Source: Opitutia bacterium (lineage in GTDB: Bacteria; Verrucomicrobiota; Verrucomicrobiia; Opitutales; Opitutaceae). From it: DNA of 64,000 bases. The notes under the pieces are model-generated. The model had not been told where the DNA came from, did not search any database, and saw nothing but the letters and a program-made list of their open reading frames with translations. Shown here in pieces: positions 25,510 through 34,536 of the stretch; positions within the stretch are counted from its first letter, which is position 1; every line of letters begins with the position of its first letter. Location of the stretch: positions 44,813 to 108,812 of the forward strand of contig CANIJN010000001.1 in assembly GCA_947467625.1 (NCBI GenBank), in the 5' to 3' direction. A program made the translations under genes and the position numbers.

Positions 25510-26682
25510 TCATTTTTCCCAATTCCAGCGGATACCTAGCAAGCCTTCGTTCAGATAATATGAGGCGATCACATCGTTGGAGCGGTTGCGTTCCCACGTA
25601 TACTCCGCGTAAACCGTCCAACGCGCACTGAGCTTGCGCTCGATTTGGAGGTCCACAGCAATGTCATCCCTGATTTGGGGCGTCGGCGAGATCCCGACCC
25701 CGACCGTTTGCAGCGCGAACTCGACTCGTCGGGCCGAGCCTTTGAGCGCCACGAGCCAAGCGTCCGTTGTCCACTCAACCTCGTGGGTGATTTTACGCTG
25801 GTGGAAGTTCAGGTAGCCCACGCCATTGTCGCGGAAACGCACCGCGCTGGCCCGCGTGCTGGTCTTCCACCGACCCGCCGCGTCGAGCGTGGCATCAACC
25901 CGGAGCTCACCTTCACGCTCGGCAACCTTGAGCTGCGTGCCCGCCAGCGGACGCCCGCTGACTGAATTCTGCTCGCGCACGTCATAGTTCCGGCGGCCCG
26001 CGGTGCCCGCTACGCTGACTTCGAAGCGCACACCGGGGCGCCAGCCCAACCGCAGCGTCCCTTCGCGAACGCTGCGGTTATTCGCGCCATCGGGATAAGT
26101 TAACCGCTTCTCCTCAGCCTGAGTCTCCATCCACCAAGACGGCCGAACGGTCCATCGAACTTTCGGACCGATGTTCGCCCCCAGCGTCTTCACCTCAGTG
26201 ACAACCTGTCGCAAATCGGTATCTGAAGCGTCATAAATCTGGTCAAACGAGTAGCCCCGCACATCGAGAGAAAACTTTAAAACGTCCCCGATCCGGTAGC
26301 GCCATTCTGAAAGCAGAATGGCCGCAGACTCATGGTTGATCGTACGCGCAGAAAAATAGTGCGTACCTTCAGCCTTGAGCGAAGCCAGAAAATCCGCGCG
26401 CCCTTGCGGTGCCCGCCAAACCGTCGCATCGATCCCGCTGCGAACAAATGCGCTACGCTCCTCGCTCGCATGGCTGAGGAGCACGTTATCGCGGAATCCG
26501 AAACCTGTTTGCACGCTACCCCACCGGATCCAACTCGGCGGGGCCACGAACGGGGTCGGGGCCTCCGTCGCAGTTTTCGTCGCGCCCTCGGGAACCCACT
26601 CCACTCCCTGACCGCACACCCGCCCCAGAGCGAGGAGGGTCAAAACCGCAACGGTTGCGATGGAGAAGAATTGTTTTGTCAC
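25510..26682 (-). CDS. Exported beta-rich protein, probable outer-membrane barrel
   Basis: A 390-residue protein starting with GTG at 26682; the signal peptide FFSIATVAVLTLLALGRVCG rules out later starts. The mature part is made of alternating polar/hydrophobic strands with many Trp/Tyr/Arg (RWTVYAEYTWERNRSND, LAGTQLKVAEREGELRVDAT) and ends in YLNEGLLGIRWNWEK, the look of an outer-membrane barrel of 14-18 strands, but the last residue is Lys rather than Phe. No family is recognised with certainty. It is the first of three closely spaced genes with the kinase and the propeller protein. Confidence 0.7.
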   Translation of the reverse strand: MTKQFFSIATVAVLTLLALGRVCGQGVEWVPEGATKTATEAPTPFVAPPSWIRWGSVQTGFGFRDNVLLSHASEERSAFVRSGIDATVWRAPQGRADFLASLKAEGTHYFSARTINHESAAILLSEWRYRIGDVLKFSLDVRGYSFDQIYDASDTDLRQVVTEVKTLGANIGPKVRWTVRPSWWMETQAEEKRLTYPDGANNRSVREGTLRLGWRPGVRFEVSVAGTAGRRNYDVREQNSVSGRPLAGTQLKVAEREGELRVDATLDAAGRWKTSTRASAVRFRDNGVGYLNFHQRKITHEVEWTTDAWLVALKGSARRVEFALQTVGVGISPTPQIRDDIAVDLQIERKLSARWTVYAEYTWERNRSNDVIASYYLNEGLLGIRWNWEK

Positions 26683-26708
26683 AAACAGTGAATGAAGGAC
26701 GGGCTCAA

Positions 26709-26729
26709 GATGCGGTGACTGACCGCATC
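26709..26729. repeat. Perfect 8-bp inverted repeat upstream of the barrel gene
   Basis: GATGCGGT-GACTG-ACCGCATC lies 27 bases upstream of the GTG start of the barrel gene, within a larger imperfect hairpin (GGCT...AGCC). It could be an operator or a 5' mRNA structure. There is no T-run for a terminator. Confidence 0.5.
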
Positions 26730-26841
26730 ACTCAAGCCATGTTCGCACCCAAAGGCCGGAAACGAAGAAAGGAGTCGCCGGGGGCGCGACAGATTCAACA
26801 GCCGTCGTTGCGGGAAAAGAAACAAACACGCCGCCCGAAGT

Positions 26842-27192
26842 TTATCGTTGGCGCTGTTTTCGGAGATCGTCGCGGAGCTGCTTGCTCAGCTCTCGCTGCG
26901 TTTCGCTGAGCTCCTTCATTTTCTCCAAAATCGCTTTGCGGTGCTCATCACTCGCAGTCTTCAACTGGTTGAGGAGGGCCTGGCGCTCAGCGAGCATCGT
27001 ATCGCGCTGCGCACTAAATTTCTCGACGTCCTTCTTTACATCACCCGCTGCGGGTGGCTGCGCTTTGGCGACAGGTTTTTCCGCCGGCTTACGAGGATCC
27101 GTCGGACTGACCGGAGCGTCTGCCGCATACAAGTCGCTAACGACCGCAATAGCAGCCGCTACGATCAGCTTGTTGAGGAGAGTGGCTTTCAT
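26842..27192 (-). CDS. Small exported coiled-coil protein
   Basis: A 116-residue protein. A signal peptide (about 1-23, ending LYAADA) is followed by a Pro/Lys/Ala linker (PRKPAEKPVAKAQPPAAG) and then about 65 residues of charged heptads (KFSAQRDTMLAERQALLNQ, KAILEKMKELSETQRELSKQ) that should form a coiled coil. No family is recognised; periplasmic helical proteins of this type occur near sensor kinases, but no function can be stated. It lies between the response regulator and barrel genes on the same strand, with about 180 and 160 base gaps. Confidence 0.75.
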   Translation of the reverse strand: MKATLLNKLIVAAAIAVVSDLYAADAPVSPTDPRKPAEKPVAKAQPPAAGDVKKDVEKFSAQRDTMLAERQALLNQLKTASDEHRKAILEKMKELSETQRELSKQLRDDLRKQRQR

Positions 27193-27373
27193 CAGGATAG
27201 TGTTCGGTCAGGAAGGTCTTTACTTGAAAAGTTTGTCCTCAATTGCAGCCGTTGTGCCAACCTCATCAACCAATCTTTTCACGTTACAAATCAATGATTA
27301 GAGATTTTAGATGTGTCGGCGAGCGGCGGCGAAACCTCGGGGAATCTCCCCCGTTCAGCGCGCTGCCCGAGGA

Positions 27374-28771
27374 TTATTCCCCAACCTTTCCGGCGTTACC
27401 GCCCCCTTTGATCCGGTAACGCACCACATCGCGCGATACCCCGAGTAAACGCGCGGCTGCCGACACGTTGCCTTCGGCTTGCTGCACGGCCTGCGCGACA
27501 ATTCGATCAATCGCAGCTTCCAGAGAGAATCCGCTCTCGGGAAAAACAAAGCCCGGCCGCATCCACGCGGTATTGTCCGCCGCACCTGTCGCCGACGTTC
27601 CTCCGAGGTGACCGAAGCTCAGCCCCCGCTCGCCACCAAACACCACCGCCCGCTCCAGTTCGTGCGCGAGTTCACGGACATTCCCCGGCCAAGCATGAGC
27701 GAGGAGCCGTGACTGCCCCTCCGGCGGTATCACCGGCGGTTTCTGGCCGTAGCGTTTGCAGACCCTCGCCAGCAACGCGTCAGCGAGCACGAGGATGTCG
27801 TTCCCACGTTCGCGCAGCGGGGGCAGGCGCACCCGAAACAAATCGAGACGATGCAAGAGATCCTCGCGAAATTTCCCCGCCGTCACCAGCACTCCGAGGT
27901 CTGCATTGGTCGCCGCGATGATCCGCGAGTCGACCGCGATCGGCCTCGTGGCACCCACGCGCCGGAGTGAGTGATCCTCCAAGACCGTCAGTAATTTCGC
28001 CTGCAGGGATTGAGCAAGACTCGGCAGTTCATCGAGAAATAATGTGCCCCCATCTGCGGCTTCCATGAGTCCAATCCGCGCCGCCTTCGCATCGGTAAAC
28101 GCACCGCGCTCGTGGCCAAATAGCTCCGCCTCGGCCAAGGCCTCGGGCATAGCCGAACAATTAAGTTCCACCATCGGTCCATCGGCGCGCGGGCCATTGC
28201 GATGAATCCAACGGGCGATCGCCGTCTTGCCCGTGCCGGTCTCGCCCTCGATCAGCACCGGCGGCAAGTGGCTGCCCAACCGACGATCCGCCGTCGTTAT
28301 TTTCTGCAATTGCTCCCGCACGCCAACCAGACTCGCTCCGAACACTAAATCCGCCTCCTGTCCGCGGCGAAATTCATCCGCTCGCTTCGCCTGCAGGCTC
28401 TTCCGCGCATGCGCCAGTCTCACCGGCAATTCTTCCGGGTCGAAGGGCTTGACGAGGTAATCTGACGCCCCTGCCCGGACCGCCTCAACCGCACCCGCGA
28501 CGCCGCCTTCAGCAGTCATCACGAGGACATTGGTCGTAGCTGAAAAGACCTTGTCTCGCAATAAATCAGTGCCCCGCCCGTCCGGCAGATTCACGTCCAA
28601 CAACGCCACGTCGAATGGCAGGGACTCGGCCGCTTGCCTGGCCGCCACCACCGTGCCGACCGCCGTCACCGACGCCCCCTCGTTTTCCAGAAACCCAGCC
28701 AAGCGTTTGCGCAGCAACAACTCGTCCTCGAGCACCAGCACATTCAGACCGGACAACGGAGATTTTGACAT
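27374..28771 (-). CDS. NtrC-type sigma-54-associated response regulator
   Basis: A 465-residue protein; ATG 28771 is preferred (the frame is open to 28828). Receiver domain: EDE near residue 15, phospho-acceptor Asp59 in LLDVNLPDG, Lys108 in LVKPFD. AAA+ domain: Walker A GETGTGKT at 176-183, Walker B GGTLFLDEL. The sigma-54 contact loop reads GAFTDA (223-228) instead of GAFTGA. A Fis-type DNA-binding helix pair closes the protein (NVSAAARLLGVSRDVVRYRI). Family members open sigma-54 promoters after phosphorylation. The nearby kinase is the likely partner. Confidence 0.92.
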   Translation of the reverse strand: MSKSPLSGLNVLVLEDELLLRKRLAGFLENEGASVTAVGTVVAARQAAESLPFDVALLDVNLPDGRGTDLLRDKVFSATTNVLVMTAEGGVAGAVEAVRAGASDYLVKPFDPEELPVRLAHARKSLQAKRADEFRRGQEADLVFGASLVGVREQLQKITTADRRLGSHLPPVLIEGETGTGKTAIARWIHRNGPRADGPMVELNCSAMPEALAEAELFGHERGAFTDAKAARIGLMEAADGGTLFLDELPSLAQSLQAKLLTVLEDHSLRRVGATRPIAVDSRIIAATNADLGVLVTAGKFREDLLHRLDLFRVRLPPLRERGNDILVLADALLARVCKRYGQKPPVIPPEGQSRLLAHAWPGNVRELAHELERAVVFGGERGLSFGHLGGTSATGAADNTAWMRPGFVFPESGFSLEAAIDRIVAQAVQQAEGNVSAAARLLGVSRDVVRYRIKGGGNAGKVGE

Positions 28772-29019
28772 GGAAGATTCTGGTCCACGGTCGCAGGCCA
28801 CACGTTCGGATTGAAACAGCGCGGACACGGCCAGGAAGAGGGCGAAGACTCCACGAAAGAATGCGTCAAACGCAATTCATCTCCTCGAAAGCCCTCTTCG
28901 CAGCGGGCGACGGTCCGTTTGCGCAATCCGACGCTGGCCTCGCGAGCGACGTACCCCGGCGTGTCGTCGTGGCGATGGCCGGTAGCCCGCCACCCAGCCC
29001 CAACTCATCACGCCCCACG

Positions 29020-30579
29020 CTACTTCGATCGAGTCACGAGAAAATAACGGTCGTGTGGACTGTGGTAAGTGTGGAGCGTGCACACGGGCACGCGTGCAAA
29101 CGTTCCCGGATAATCTGCCACCAGCACGGCCTCGAACCGCGCGGCAAATAGGGTTAAGTTATAGGCATTCCACTCGTCGTTAAAGTCCGTGATCCGCAGC
29201 AACACCGGAGCCGGGGACACCTTGAAACGTTCCGCCAACTCAGCGAGCGGTCCATCGTTCAGCAAGCTGACTTCCCTCCAGGCTGCACCCGGATGCCGCG
29301 CTTTCAGGTCTGCTTCAAACGCCATGTGCAGGTCGGATCCTTCGCCTGAAAATTCCGTGCGCAATAACGGTACAGTCAGGACGAGCGAGGGCAGCAAGAG
29401 CGCGACAGCGGTGAGCGTCGCCACTGCAATAAATCGCAGGCGCAGCCAGCCCCCGACCACCTCCACCACCAACACCGCCCCGATCGCTGCGAGGATCAGA
29501 AACAGGGGCAGCACGTGACTCAGGTTTCGTTCGAAAAAAACACCGCGGGTCGCGAAATATCCCGCAAACAACAGTACCGGGCCGGCCAATACGACCAACT
29601 CCCCCCAACGCCGACGCCACGCCAGCACACCCGCACCGAGCCCTGCGCACGCGAGCACCGGCCACCCCAAAGTGACGACGTAATAAGCCGCCAACATATC
29701 CGCCACCGCCCGTCCATCGAGATGACTGTGCGGGGGGTGCTGTCCACCGTATTGGTTCATCAAAAATTCCACGCCGTTCACAAACGCTGCGGGATTTGCG
29801 AGCGCCCCGGGGGCGCCGACAAAAAATCCAGCCATCAGGCCCAACGGCACCAGTGCCAGCGCGACCGCGCGCGCACGCACCGTCGCCTGGCGCCGACCGG
29901 CAAGCCAAGGCACCAACGGCATCCACAACAACAAGAGCATCGTGACCTTGCACGCCACGAGCAGCCCGACGGCCAAAGCCCCGCCCGCCACGGCCAGCAA
30001 ACTCAATTTTGCCCTCGGCCAGCAGCACGCGACGACCGCCATCGTCAACACCGTCACAAACGCCTCGGGCCGGGAATAGTGCGCATCCTGCACGAGTTGC
30101 ACCGACACGGCGACGAGCACCCCGGCACCGATCGCCATCACCCGGCCGCCAATGCGTTCGGCCAACCGCATCGCTTGCCACACCACCAGCGTCGCGAGCA
30201 CGACCGAGAAAAACCGATACACCCAGAATCCCGCATCTTCCGATCGCCACGCCAAAGTGCCGGGCACCACTTTGACGAAGCGGTAGAACCAAAACGTGGC
30301 GGACAGATGCGAGGAAAAGTTATACTGGTCGTAGCGCAAATCGGTGCTGAGGTTCACCGCCTTGGCCCAGTTCGTATCCCAGTCTCCCGACCTGCGCATC
30401 TGCCCGACCACCTCAGTGGTGATCGTCTCGTCCGGGTGCCCGTAGCCGCCGTGGTAGTAGGCGACACGCAGTCCAAACCCGAGCACGACCACGCACCCGG
30501 CCGCGAGCCACCAACGCCACTGCTCACGGAGCGGGGCGACCCCGGAAATCGCCGCCAAATTCTCGCTAGAATCGTTCAT
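29020..30579 (-). CDS. Polytopic GT-C-like membrane glycosyltransferase
   Basis: A 519-residue protein from ATG 30579. WWLAAGCVVVLGFGLRVAYY is the first membrane helix, followed directly by GGYGHPDETITTEVVG: the D-E motif in the first external loop is typical of GT-C fold enzymes such as GT39/ArnT, which transfer sugars from polyprenyl-phosphate donors. About ten more hydrophobic segments follow and a soluble C-terminal part of ~110 residues. Assignment to the dolichyl-phosphate-mannose transferase-like group rests on this topology. It follows the FAD oxidoreductase gene by about 63 bases. Confidence 0.7.
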   Translation of the reverse strand: MNDSSENLAAISGVAPLREQWRWWLAAGCVVVLGFGLRVAYYHGGYGHPDETITTEVVGQMRRSGDWDTNWAKAVNLSTDLRYDQYNFSSHLSATFWFYRFVKVVPGTLAWRSEDAGFWVYRFFSVVLATLVVWQAMRLAERIGGRVMAIGAGVLVAVSVQLVQDAHYSRPEAFVTVLTMAVVACCWPRAKLSLLAVAGGALAVGLLVACKVTMLLLLWMPLVPWLAGRRQATVRARAVALALVPLGLMAGFFVGAPGALANPAAFVNGVEFLMNQYGGQHPPHSHLDGRAVADMLAAYYVVTLGWPVLACAGLGAGVLAWRRRWGELVVLAGPVLLFAGYFATRGVFFERNLSHVLPLFLILAAIGAVLVVEVVGGWLRLRFIAVATLTAVALLLPSLVLTVPLLRTEFSGEGSDLHMAFEADLKARHPGAAWREVSLLNDGPLAELAERFKVSPAPVLLRITDFNDEWNAYNLTLFAARFEAVLVADYPGTFARVPVCTLHTYHSPHDRYFLVTRSK

Positions 30580-30642
30580 GCGGTATGCCCGAGCTCGGTT
30601 CACCCTCGCAAAATTTGGGCTGCCACAAACATTCGACCCCGC

Positions 30643-32079
30643 TCATTTGTGATCCCACGGCAAATGAACCGTCAGCTTCTCGTGTTTCCACACGTGAAAC
30701 ACATCGAACATTTTTCCGGGATTCAGAATCCCTCGCGGATCGAGCGCCGCCTTGACGGCCTGCATCGCCCTGATCTGCGCCGGTGAATGCTGGATCCGCA
30801 AAAACGGCGTCTTCGCCAACCCGATCCCATGCTCGCCGGAGATGGCGCCACCGAGCGACACGACCGTCGCCATGAGCAACTGCACCGCCTCCTCCGCAGC
30901 GCGCGTCTCTTTTTTGTCCGCGCGATGATACATAATATTCACGTGCAGATTGCCGTCCGCGAGGTGACCAAACGTTGGCACGTGCAGCCCCGACTCGCGC
31001 TTCAATCGCTTCAAAAATTTCGCAAACTTCACGTAACTTCGCATCGGAATCACAATGTCCTCGTTCAGCTTCGCATCGCCGAGTTCGAACATCGCACCTG
31101 AGCACTTGCGTCGCACTGCCCACAGTTGCTCCGCCTCTGCGCGGTCCTTCGCTACGCGGTGCGCCGTCGCGTGGCTGCCCGCCCATGCCAGCACTGCGGC
31201 GCTCTGCTCCGAGACGTCCGCCTTCGATCCGGCCAATTCCAACAGAATCACGGGCCGCCCCGCCTGACCGGGAAACACGCTCTGCCCCGTCGCACGCTCC
31301 GCGCACAACACGCTCTCGCGATCGAGGAACTCGCAGATCGCCGGCTGCACCCGCGACCGAAACAGCGCCAGCGCCGCCTGCAACGCCCTCGTCTCATCCG
31401 GAAACGACGTCAACACGGTCCACCGTTCCGCCGGTTTCGGAATGAGTTTCAGCACCGCACCCGTCACGACGCCCAGCATCCCTTCGCTGCCAATCCACAG
31501 ATCGCGCATGTTGAACCCCGCGGAAAACTTTTTCGTCGCCGTGCCCCATTCCACGTATTCGCCCGTCGGCAGAAACCCGCGGAGCGCCACGATGAAATCC
31601 CGCGTCACCCCATATTTACCTCCGTGCATCCCACCAGCGTTGCACGCGATATTACCCCCGATCGTGCAGTAGTCCTTCGACGAGGGATCAGGCGGATAGA
31701 ACCAACCCACCGCCTCCGCCGCACGGTGGATATCCCCCACCTTCGCACCACACTGCACGTGCGCCATCCCCGCCTCTTCGTCGATTTCGATTTGGTTCAG
31801 CGCCAGCATGTCGAGCACCCATCCTCCGCGCACCGGTGCCGCCGCGCCCGTGAGCGTCGTGCCACGACCTCGCGTCGTCACGGGCACGCCGTGCTGGTTC
31901 GCGAGCGTGAGCAACACCCCGATCTCGGCTTCATCGCTCGGGAAAATCACCGCCTCCGGCAGAAACGGAATCTTGCTGCTGTCGAACGAGGCCGCCCGCC
32001 GCGTTTCGTCATCGGTGCGCACGACGCGGGCGCCGAGCTTGCGTTTGAGCAACGCCGTGGTGGTGGTGAACAACTTCAT
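30643..32079 (-). CDS. GlcD-type FAD-linked 2-hydroxyacid oxidoreductase
   Basis: A 478-residue protein from ATG 32079 (MKLFTTTTALLKRKLGARVV). VPVTTRGRGTTLTGAAAPV and YCTIGGNIACNAGGMHGGKY form the FAD-binding (PCMH/VAO) domain, and the C-terminal half ends with GTFGHLADGNLHVNIMYHRA-type and SGEHGIGLAKTPFL motifs (as seen: FGHLADGNLHVN, GEHGIGLAK) of the FAD-linked oxidase C domain. Relatives oxidise glycolate, D-lactate or other D-2-hydroxyacids and feed electrons to the respiratory chain. No GlcE/GlcF partner is adjacent. It is divergent from a 2-hydroxyacid dehydrogenase gene, 121 bases apart, suggesting linked function. Confidence 0.9.
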   Translation of the reverse strand: MKLFTTTTALLKRKLGARVVRTDDETRRAASFDSSKIPFLPEAVIFPSDEAEIGVLLTLANQHGVPVTTRGRGTTLTGAAAPVRGGWVLDMLALNQIEIDEEAGMAHVQCGAKVGDIHRAAEAVGWFYPPDPSSKDYCTIGGNIACNAGGMHGGKYGVTRDFIVALRGFLPTGEYVEWGTATKKFSAGFNMRDLWIGSEGMLGVVTGAVLKLIPKPAERWTVLTSFPDETRALQAALALFRSRVQPAICEFLDRESVLCAERATGQSVFPGQAGRPVILLELAGSKADVSEQSAAVLAWAGSHATAHRVAKDRAEAEQLWAVRRKCSGAMFELGDAKLNEDIVIPMRSYVKFAKFLKRLKRESGLHVPTFGHLADGNLHVNIMYHRADKKETRAAEEAVQLLMATVVSLGGAISGEHGIGLAKTPFLRIQHSPAQIRAMQAVKAALDPRGILNPGKMFDVFHVWKHEKLTVHLPWDHK

Positions 32080-32200
32080 CGAACCTGACGCAATGCACAC
32101 ACCGCTAGCGCCGTGCAAGCCGCCACACGACATGACGAACCTTTTGCTTCACTTCCCGCCGACTCGTGTGCGACCCTCTTCTTTTCTTCCTCCTGTTCTC

Positions 32201-33181
32201 ATGACCAAAATCCTTCTCACGACGACCTCGTTCCAAGACACGCCGGGCGAGCACCACCAGCTCCTCGCCGACACCGGCTGGGAGATCATCCGCGCCCGCG
32301 GCCCCCTCAACGAGGCCGATACCCTCGCCCTCGTCGGTGATATCGACGGCTACATCTGCGGCGACGATCTCATCACCCGCAAGGTCTTCGAGAAGGCGCT
32401 CCCGAAACTGAAGGTGCTTTCCAAATACGGCATCGGCGTCGACAAGATCGACGTGAAGTCCTGCACCGAATTCGGCATCCCGCTCCTCTTCACCCCCGGC
32501 GTCAATCACACCACCGTCGCCGAGCACACGTTTCTCCTCCTCCTCGCGCTCGAGAAGAATTTCCTCTTCCACACCGACTCCACCCGAGCGAACACGTGGA
32601 AACGCAAGACCGGTCACGAGCTCCTCGAGAAAACCATCGGCATCATCGGCCTCGGCCGCATCGGCAAAGAAGTCGCCATCCGCGCCCGCGCATTCGGAAT
32701 GAGCGTCATCGCGCACGACATTTACTGGGACGAAACATTCGCCGCTGCGCACCACGTCAAACGGGCCGCCAACCTCGACGAAATCTACGCCGCCTCCGAT
32801 TACATCTCGCTCCACACGAATCTCACGCCCGAGACGCGCGACCTGATGAGCGCGAAAAGTTTCCCGAAGATGAAAAAGGGCGTCCTCATTCTCAACTGTG
32901 CCCGCGGCGAGATCGTCCACACGGCCGACATGGTCGCCGCCCTCAAGTCCGGCCAAGTCGGCGGCTACGGCACCGACGTCCTCGACGAAGAGCCGCCGAC
33001 TCCCGATCACCCGCTCCTCAAATTGCCCAACGTCGTCTGCACACCGCATATCGGCTCCCGCACTTACGAGAGCGTCGTCCGCCAGGCCACCGCCGCGGTG
33101 AAGAACCTCATCCTCGCGATGCACGGCGAAAAACCCCTCGCCCAAATCAACCCCGAAGTGCCGGTCAAGAAAGTCGTCTAA
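32201..33181 (+). CDS. D-isomer-type 2-hydroxyacid dehydrogenase (phosphoglycerate dehydrogenase-like)
   Basis: A 326-residue protein from ATG 32201; the frame is open far upstream but only from the antisense of the neighbour. IGIIGLGRIGKEVAIRARAF holds the NAD-binding G150-x-G152-x-x-G155. Catalytic residues are Arg235 in NCARGEIV, Glu264 in LDEEPP and His283 in TPHIGS. It lacks the ACT regulatory domain of long SerA forms. Possible substrates are 3-phosphoglycerate, sulfolactate or other 2-hydroxyacids. 92 bases separate it from the Ldh-family gene; they are probably co-transcribed. Its leader is T/C-rich with no Shine-Dalgarno. Confidence 0.9.
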   Translation: MTKILLTTTSFQDTPGEHHQLLADTGWEIIRARGPLNEADTLALVGDIDGYICGDDLITRKVFEKALPKLKVLSKYGIGVDKIDVKSCTEFGIPLLFTPGVNHTTVAEHTFLLLLALEKNFLFHTDSTRANTWKRKTGHELLEKTIGIIGLGRIGKEVAIRARAFGMSVIAHDIYWDETFAAAHHVKRAANLDEIYAASDYISLHTNLTPETRDLMSAKSFPKMKKGVLILNCARGEIVHTADMVAALKSGQVGGYGTDVLDEEPPTPDHPLLKLPNVVCTPHIGSRTYESVVRQATAAVKNLILAMHGEKPLAQINPEVPVKKVV

Positions 33182-33273
33182 TCCACGCTCGCTCGTAGGC
33201 CGGCGCCCGCCGCCTCCGAGCTCTGACTCAGAACCAGACTCTTAACGCTCCACCCTCAACGATTCCGAATCCC

Positions 33274-34365
33274 ATGGAAACCTTCTACGTCGTACCCGAA
33301 GAACAACATAACGCTCTCGTCGCCGCCGCCTACAAGAAACGCGGTTACTCAAAGTCCGAAGCCGAAGCCGGCGCACGTTTTTGCGCCGACGCCTCGCGCC
33401 ACGGCATCCGCACCCACAACGCCCTCAAGGCCCTCCACCTCGATCACGTCTTCGGCTCCGGCTCCCACGGCTGCGTGCCGAAAGCCAAAATCGAGAAAGT
33501 AAAAACCCGTTTCCGCGGCGCGGCCGTCTGGAACGCCAATAAAAAACTCGGCCAGGCCACTGGCTACGCCGCCATCGAGGAGGCCATCAAACTCGCCGAT
33601 AAATACGGCGTCGGCATGGTCTCCGTCGACAACGCCTTCCACTACCTCTGGGGTGGCGGCTACGTGATGGACGCCGCCAAGCGCGGCTACATCGCCTATA
33701 CGAATTGCACCGCCGCCCTCGCGGAAGTCGTCCCTTTCGGCGGAAAATTTCCGACCCTCGGAACCAATCCCCACTCGTGGGGCTTTCCCACCACCGACGC
33801 CATCGGGTATCCCATCGTCATCGATTGGGCCACCTCCGTCGTCGCCATGGGCCGCGTCCAACAACTCCTCCGCGAAGGCAGACAACTCCCGCCGAACGCC
33901 GCCGTTGACGTCAACGGCCAGCCCACCACCGACCCGGCGCAGGCGAAATACCTGATCCCCTTCGGCGCGCACAAGGGCTACGGCCTCGCGCTCATGAACG
34001 AGATCATCGGCGCCTTCATCGGCGGCTCGCTCCCCACCTTGCGTAACCGTTGGGATCAGGTCGGCGACGACAAAGGCACCTGCGCCTTCTTCTTCCAAGT
34101 CTGGCACCCCGACGCGATGAACGCCGGCGCCTTCGCCAAAGGCCGCAACCAGCAGCAAAACGTCAAAGCCGTCATCGCCGACATCCTCGGCCACGGCAAC
34201 GAGGCCTGCATGTTGCCCGGCCAGCTCGAAGCCGCCGCCGCCGCCCGCACCGCCAAGAACGCCGGCCTCCTCTTCAGCGAAGCCGAGATCGCCGCCTTCA
34301 ACGAAATCGCCCACGAGACCCGCAAGCCCCGCTGGAAACTCGCCGACCTCAAAGTCGCCGAGTAG
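33274..34365 (+). CDS. Malate/L-lactate dehydrogenase-family (Ldh2) oxidoreductase
   Basis: A 363-residue protein of the Ldh2/ComC/YlbC family, which has its own NAD(P)-binding fold unrelated to Rossmann enzymes. RHGIRTHNALKALHLDHV gives the conserved R-H-G/S motif with catalytic His, then NAFHYLWGGGYVMDAAKRGY, NPHSWGFP and FGAHKGYGLALMNEIIGAF with the Lys-Gly-Tyr/Phe motif. Members reduce or oxidise 2-keto/2-hydroxyacids (malate, ureidoglycolate, sulfolactate, pyrroline carboxylate). Together with the preceding D-isomer-type enzyme it could interconvert two enantiomers of one hydroxyacid. A terminator follows. Confidence 0.9.
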   Translation: METFYVVPEEQHNALVAAAYKKRGYSKSEAEAGARFCADASRHGIRTHNALKALHLDHVFGSGSHGCVPKAKIEKVKTRFRGAAVWNANKKLGQATGYAAIEEAIKLADKYGVGMVSVDNAFHYLWGGGYVMDAAKRGYIAYTNCTAALAEVVPFGGKFPTLGTNPHSWGFPTTDAIGYPIVIDWATSVVAMGRVQQLLREGRQLPPNAAVDVNGQPTTDPAQAKYLIPFGAHKGYGLALMNEIIGAFIGGSLPTLRNRWDQVGDDKGTCAFFFQVWHPDAMNAGAFAKGRNQQQNVKAVIADILGHGNEACMLPGQLEAAAAARTAKNAGLLFSEAEIAAFNEIAHETRKPRWKLADLKVAE

Positions 34366-34418
34366 ACCGTTGCGCTGCTTTCGAAACGAGCGGCGGTTTC
34401 CAACCGCCGAACTCAGCA

Positions 34419-34449
34419 AGGGCCGCCCCTCAAAGGCCGGCCCTTTTTT
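34419..34449 (+). terminator. Rho-independent terminator after the Ldh2-family gene
   Basis: AGGGCCG and CGGCCCT form a 7-bp stem with a 12-base loop and are followed by a T-run, 54 bases after the stop codon. A second perfect hairpin, CGGCGGTT-TCC-AACCGCCG at 34391-34409, lies just before it without a T-run. Confidence 0.85.
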
Positions 34450-34536
34450 GTGCCCGACGATCGCTTCACCTCCATGCGCCCTAGATTTCGGCGGCGCTTT
34501 CGCAGCACCCGCCGCAGGGGCTCGGCGTTGCGCAGC

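Noticed and set aside
26709..26729. Terminator upstream of the barrel gene
   Set aside because: The inverted repeat is perfect but has no T-run on either strand, so I list it only as an inverted repeat.
29515..30786. 423-codon open frame on the plus strand
   Set aside because: Antisense to the membrane glycosyltransferase-like gene, dominated by Arg, His, Pro and Gln; not protein-like.
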